DNA of 34,238 bases from Synergistaceae bacterium (GTDB lineage Bacteria > Synergistota > Synergistia > Synergistales > Synergistaceae): positions 1 through 34,238 of the forward strand of contig JAUNJZ010000027.1 in NCBI GenBank assembly GCA_030533085.1. Reading direction: 5' to 3'. This document shows, piece after piece, positions 31,495 to 34,238 of the stretch (positions within the stretch are counted from its first letter, which is position 1; every line of letters begins with the position of its first letter). The translations under genes and the position numbers were made by a program. The notes below the pieces were generated by a model that was given only the letters and a program-made list of their open reading frames with translations, ran no database searches and was not told the origin of the DNA.

Positions 31495-32148
31495 ATGTTA
31501 TCTGAGCGAGGCAAGGCATGGCTGCTGATGCTGGCCGTGTCGATTGCGTTCTGGGTATGCTTTTTCTACGTTTGCGGCATCTGTTTTGCCTCCACGGCGG
31601 CGCAGGAGTTTTTTGCGGCGGCGCGCGGGCAGCCTGATATAAACGCCTATGCCGCTACCTGCCAGAGCGCGCTCGAAACGGGGAATTGGCAAAGCGAGCT
31701 GTGGCGGCAGGCTTACAACGGGGCGGGGATAAAGGCCCCGCCAGAATGGCGGAAAGCCGGCAGGCCGACATTCAAAGCCTATAGCCCGGAATACACGGGC
31801 GGCAAGTATATAGCGCGGGAATCGTACTTTCGCAGCTACGATTCCCGCGACGCTTTTCTTGGGGATTACGCCGCAAAGATAAAGCGGGATTATCCGTACA
31901 GCTACAAGCACAGGGATAATTTCTGGCTCTATTTTGCGGGGTTGTACCGGGGGAGACTTGGCAGCTGGGCGACGGACCACAGGTATTTTGAGAAGCTGGC
32001 GCGGACGGCGGTAAGGCTTGCGCCGGAGATATTCGGCACACGCTGGCGCGCGAAGCTTTTGGCGGCTTACGAGTATGCCGGCGGCAGGCTGGAGCCGTGG
32101 CAGAGGGAGATTATATTAAAGCAAATCAAGGGGGCTGATGTGGAATGA
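31495..32148 (+). CDS. peptidoglycan glucosaminidase (GH73) with N-terminal membrane anchor
   Basis: Residues 8-28 are a membrane segment or uncleaved signal. The following domain matches the GH73/FlgJ-like glucosaminidase pattern: FFAAARGQPDINAYAATCQSALETGNWQSELWRQAYN, with Glu61 of ALETGNW as the likely catalytic acid, then RESYFRSYDSRDAFLGDYAAKIKRDY. It would cleave glycan strands of murein and act as an endolysin or as an exported lytic enzyme. I chose ATG 31495 (217 residues) because GGAGGAG lies about 8 nt upstream; a TTG at 31471 would add eight unlikely residues. The stop overlaps the amidase start (ATGA). Confidence 0.85.
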   Translation: MLSERGKAWLLMLAVSIAFWVCFFYVCGICFASTAAQEFFAAARGQPDINAYAATCQSALETGNWQSELWRQAYNGAGIKAPPEWRKAGRPTFKAYSPEYTGGKYIARESYFRSYDSRDAFLGDYAAKIKRDYPYSYKHRDNFWLYFAGLYRGRLGSWATDHRYFEKLARTAVRLAPEIFGTRWRAKLLAAYEYAGGRLEPWQREIILKQIKGADVE

Positions 32149-32735
32149 AGATTGTAATAGATCCCGGACATGGCGCGCCGGACAGCGGCGCGGTCGGGCC
32201 AACCGGCACGCGCGAGGCGGATATTAATCTCAAGGTCGCGCACGCGCTCGCGAAAGAGCTTGCCGCGAGGGGGCATATCGCCAGCCTGACCCGCTCCGGC
32301 ACGGGCAGGCTGTATCGCGACGACCGCGCGGCAGACTTGCGCTCTCGCCCTGCTTTCGCCAACCGCACAAACGCGAGCTGTTTTATTTCTTTGCACTGCA
32401 ACGCGGCGGCAAATTCGGCGGCGCAAGGCTTTGAGGTGTACACCACGCGCGGACGCGACCGCAGCGACCCTTTGGCGGCGGCGATTTTTGAGGCGTGGAA
32501 CTGCATGTTCCCGCAGCAGCGCAAGCGCGCCGACATGAGCGACGGCGACGCAGACAAAGAATCTGACTTTGTGGTGCTGCGGACGTGTAACGTTCCGGCT
32601 GTGTTGATTGAGATGGGATTTATAAGCAACCCGGAAGAGGAGCGATTTTTGCTCGCGCCCGACAATCATGAGAAGATTGCGGCCGCGATATCAAACGGAC
32701 TGGAGGCATGGAACGATAATGCACGTAACGCTTGA
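32145..32735 (+). CDS. N-acetylmuramoyl-L-alanine amidase (Amidase_3)
   Basis: A 196-residue zinc amidase. It has IDPGHG (His9), TREADIN (Glu24), SLHCNA (His84) and IEMGFISN with Glu156, the three zinc ligands plus catalytic Glu of the AmiC/CwlV Amidase_3 family. It lacks a signal peptide, so it probably needs a holin to reach the murein, or works as the main cytoplasmic endolysin. With the GH73 enzyme upstream it gives a two-enzyme lysis set that cuts both glycan and peptide linkages. The start overlaps the GH73 stop by 4 nt, and its own 3' end overlaps the next gene by 17 nt. Confidence 0.92.
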   Translation: MKIVIDPGHGAPDSGAVGPTGTREADINLKVAHALAKELAARGHIASLTRSGTGRLYRDDRAADLRSRPAFANRTNASCFISLHCNAAANSAAQGFEVYTTRGRDRSDPLAAAIFEAWNCMFPQQRKRADMSDGDADKESDFVVLRTCNVPAVLIEMGFISNPEEERFLLAPDNHEKIAAAISNGLEAWNDNARNA

Positions 32736-32949
32736 GAATGCTACAACATACATAGGATTGATAACCTTCGGCTGTCTCGTGGTGAAATACGTGGTTATAG
32801 CGCCGTTGCAGTCCGCTATCCAGCAGTTGCAGCAGACGGTAAAGGATCTGAGCAGCATCATCAACGACCAGCGGGAGCGTATCGCCAAAGTTGAGACTTC
32901 GGCGAAGCAGGCGCACCATCGACTGGATGAGCATCTGAGGAAAGAATGA
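32719..32949 (+). CDS. small membrane protein with coiled coil, holin-like candidate
   Basis: A 76-residue protein (MHVTLENATTYIGLITFGCLVVKYVVIAPLQSAIQQLQQTVKDLSSIINDQRERIAKVETSAKQAHHRLDEHLRKE). It has one N-terminal membrane segment (10-30) and a long coiled coil. Phage lysis cassettes often carry proteins of this shape (XhlA-like or Hol44-like accessory lysis factors). I chose ATG 32719 because GGAGG (32702-32706) lies upstream; an earlier in-frame start at 32668 would lie deep in the amidase gene. Confidence 0.7.
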   Translation: MHVTLENATTYIGLITFGCLVVKYVVIAPLQSAIQQLQQTVKDLSSIINDQRERIAKVETSAKQAHHRLDEHLRKE

Positions 32950-33221
32950 GCTGGCGAGGATGGAGACAGACGCCGCTACGCAAGCCGTTGCCGGTACTCT
33001 GCGTGCTCTTTACTTTCTGCGTGATTATCGCTTGCCTGATACAAGATAAAGATGTGCCTCCTAATATCATGTATCTGCTGGCGGCCATCGACGGTGTGTC
33101 GGTCGGCGGCTACATGGGCAGTAGCGCCTACGAATCACGTTATGGAGACGGGAGCACCGCCAACTCATATATGTCGGAATGCACCGACTATGACGACGAC
33201 GAAAAGGAGGCGACGCACTGA
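32946..33221 (+). CDS. small two-segment membrane protein, holin candidate
   Basis: A 91-residue protein with two hydrophobic segments (about 14-34 and 42-60; LPVLCVLFTFCVIIACLIQ and MYLLAAIDGVSVGGYMGSSAY) and an acidic C-terminal tail (ECTDYDDDEKEATH). Start and stop overlap neighbours by 4 nt and 1 nt. Size, topology and place in the lysis cassette suggest a holin, but no family motif proves it. Confidence 0.7.
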   Translation: MSWRGWRQTPLRKPLPVLCVLFTFCVIIACLIQDKDVPPNIMYLLAAIDGVSVGGYMGSSAYESRYGDGSTANSYMSECTDYDDDEKEATH

Positions 33222-33622
33222 TGGGCGGATGGCTGCTCGAACACAGATGGCGCATTATTGTAGCGGTGCTCGCTGCAATAATCACCGGAGCGGTGCTTAT
33301 TGCTCGCGCTGACGTGCTGGATAGCCGGCATGCCTCCGAGATGAACACACTGCGCGGTGAACTCGTGAAAAACGAGAAAAAACTGCTTGAGGCTGAGAAA
33401 CAGGTCGAAGGCCTGCGCGCGCAGTTGAAACTCAAGCAGGAAGAAATAGAGCGGCTGCGGCAGGAAAACGACCGCAGAATAAGGGAGGCGACGGCCAGTG
33501 CGTACCGTAAAGCTCGTGATATGCATGATGATGACCTGCTTGCTGCTTACAACCGGCTTATCTCAAGCGCAAGGAGCCGCAACGCAGAGCGAGAACGGGC
33601 AGATACAGGCTACGAAGAGTGA
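33221..33622 (+). CDS. Rz-like inner-membrane spanin (i-spanin) candidate
   Basis: A 133-residue protein with an N-terminal membrane anchor (HRWRIIVAVLAAIITGAVLIARADVL) followed by a long periplasmic coiled coil (about 40-110, Glu/Lys/Leu heptads). This is the Rz topology. The gene overlaps another signal-bearing gene by 125 nt in a different frame, the arrangement of Rz and Rz1. AAAAGGAGG (33202-33210) precedes the ATG. Confidence 0.75.
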   Translation: MGGWLLEHRWRIIVAVLAAIITGAVLIARADVLDSRHASEMNTLRGELVKNEKKLLEAEKQVEGLRAQLKLKQEEIERLRQENDRRIREATASAYRKARDMHDDDLLAAYNRLISSARSRNAERERADTGYEE

Positions 33623-33911
33623 CATTCGAGAAGTTATAGCCGACAACGCCGCGCTTGTGGCGGAGATTGCAGCTGTAAGGGATTCCTTGGCTACTGAACG
33701 CCAAAGCACTGCAGAGATTATTGCCGAGATTAACCGCTATGCGACGGCCAACGAAGAAGAGCGACGTCTCCTGCGTGAGCAGAACGATATTCTGTCAAGG
33801 ATGAACGATATCCTACAAAAGCAGGTCGCGGCAGAGAAACAAAAGGGCATAGGCAAGCTGATTCTAGGGCTGCTTATCGGCGGGGCAATTGGCGCTATGG
33901 CGGCACAATAA
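33498..33911 (+). CDS. exported coiled-coil protein overlapping the Rz-like gene
   Basis: A 137-residue protein from a GTG start with AGGGAGG (33482-33488) at 9-nt spacing. It starts in another frame inside the Rz-like gene. Residues 1-26 look like a signal peptide (MRTVKLVICMMMTCLLLTTGLSQAQGA), followed by a coiled coil (about 35-110) and a C-terminal hydrophobic glycine-rich segment (GKLILGLLIGGAIGAMAAQ). By position it is the Rz1-equivalent, but there is no lipobox with a mature N-terminal Cys. A C-terminal membrane segment is reminiscent of u-spanins, although those begin with a lipoprotein signal. Confidence 0.65.
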   Translation: MRTVKLVICMMMTCLLLTTGLSQAQGAATQSENGQIQATKSDIREVIADNAALVAEIAAVRDSLATERQSTAEIIAEINRYATANEEERRLLREQNDILSRMNDILQKQVAAEKQKGIGKLILGLLIGGAIGAMAAQ

Positions 33912-33936
33912 AAAGCGATAAATAAAATAGATAAAG

Positions 33937-33957
33937 AGGGGAGCGTCAGGCTCCCCT
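33937..33957 (+). terminator. terminator at end of phage operon
   Basis: AGGGGAGC (33937-33944) and GCTCCCCT (33950-33957) form an 8-bp stem with a 5-nt loop. The following sequence is GTATTTGTTTCTTT, a weak U run. It separates the phage genes from the minus-strand tRNA and may terminate in both directions. Confidence 0.75.
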
Positions 33958-34024
33958 GTATTTGTTTCTTTCAATTTGGATAATTACGGAAAATCGTAAA
34001 AAGCCAAACTGTTGTGTATAGAGT

Positions 34025-34117
34025 TGGCGGAGAAGGTGGGATTTGAACCCACGTACCGGCTCAGCACCGATAAGACGATTTCGAGTCGCCCGCCTTCGAC
34101 CACTCGGCCACCCCTCC
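34025..34117 (-). tRNA. tRNA-Ser (anticodon CGA)
   Basis: The minus strand folds into a class II tRNA: acceptor stem GGAGGGG with CTTCTCC, discriminator G, encoded CCA, anticodon stem-loop with anticodon CGA (34081-34083 on the plus strand), a long variable arm, and T-loop GTTCAAATC. Reading UCG codons, it is a serine tRNA. Its 3' end faces the phage genes, as in prophage attachment sites. No gene is seen in 33912-34024 or after it. Confidence 0.95.
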
Positions 34118-34192
34118 CCGCTTCTGAAGGACAAAGAGCATTATACCCGATTTTTATAACTTTTCAAGCGTTAGTTGCGAAAATGTTATTAG

Positions 34193-34236
34193 TCTGTGAT
34201 AATGTCACCCCATAAATGTTCTGAGATAATGTCACC
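34193..34236. repeat. 27-bp-spaced direct repeats at the right edge
   Basis: TCTGNGATAATGTCACC occurs at 34193-34209 and again at 34220-34236, differing at one base within the motif. Multiple short direct repeats at an end are typical of IS21-like and some other insertion sequences. The element itself, if present, lies outside the window. Confidence 0.4.
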
Positions 34237-34238
34237 AT

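Noticed and set aside
33946-34215. Short open frames on both strands across the tRNA region
   Set aside because: They read through the tRNA-Ser gene and are not real proteins. Peptides like EKVGFEPTYRLS are a well-known artefact of tRNA translation.

Overview
The window is most of a temperate tailed phage (a prophage, or a phage genome integrated beside a tRNA gene). Nearly every gene is on the + strand. The head module follows the lambda gene order: GpA-type terminase, gpW-like protein, lambda-type portal, fused prohead protease/major capsid protein, decoration protein, FII-, Z- and U-position genes. The tail module is contractile and P2-like: sheath, tube, frameshifted chaperone, tape measure, X, D, V, PAAR, U, W, J, I and fibres. 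This makes it a myovirus-type member of Caudoviricetes. The lysis genes (two peptidoglycan hydrolases, small membrane proteins and an overlapping spanin-like pair) suggest a host with an outer membrane. The host cannot be named from the sequence. Synergistota or a similar anaerobic gut or sludge Gram-negative is only a weak guess from codon use and gene style.

Layout. Positions 1-7300 hold early and accessory functions: a PAPS-reductase-family protein, a beta-class DNA methyltransferase, a replication initiator with an iteron/palindrome array inside its own gene (lambda-O style), a DnaC-like helicase loader, a compact tyrosine recombinase and a ParB-methyltransferase fusion. A 375-bp intergenic region (5092-5466) carries DnaA-box-like sites and an operator-like inverted repeat. 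Positions 6768-15113 are packaging and head. Positions 15116-27980 are the contractile tail, baseplate and fibres. They include a -1 frameshift in the tail chaperone gene and a small promoter-gene-terminator cassette (a moron) just before the tape measure.

The central discovery is at 27987-31092: a complete diversity-generating retroelement (DGR). A receptor-binding-type protein with a formylglycine-generating-enzyme/C-type-lectin-like C-terminus carries the variable repeat VR (28992-29106). An Avd-like helical protein (29180-29539), the template repeat TR (29581-29695), a structured non-coding stretch and a DGR-type reverse transcriptase (29852-30892) follow. VR and TR are 115 bp each and differ at 12 positions. 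All 12 are adenines in TR, which is the hallmark of adenine-specific mutagenic retrohoming. TR holds eleven AAC codons, nine of which are diversified in the present VR. The phage therefore appears able to retool its tail tip for new receptors.

Positions 31115-33911 are the lysis region, preceded by an unusual small HELGH-motif membrane protein. A terminator (33937-33957) closes the phage transcription unit. A tRNA-Ser(CGA) gene on the minus strand (34025-34117) has its 3' end facing the phage, as expected for an integration site. The last bases carry a 27-bp-spaced repeat that may be the edge of an insertion sequence.

Three unusually long G tracts (11, 9 and 9 Gs) sit at or within a few codons of gene starts. 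They may be slippage-prone switches, ribosome-binding features or sequencing artefacts.
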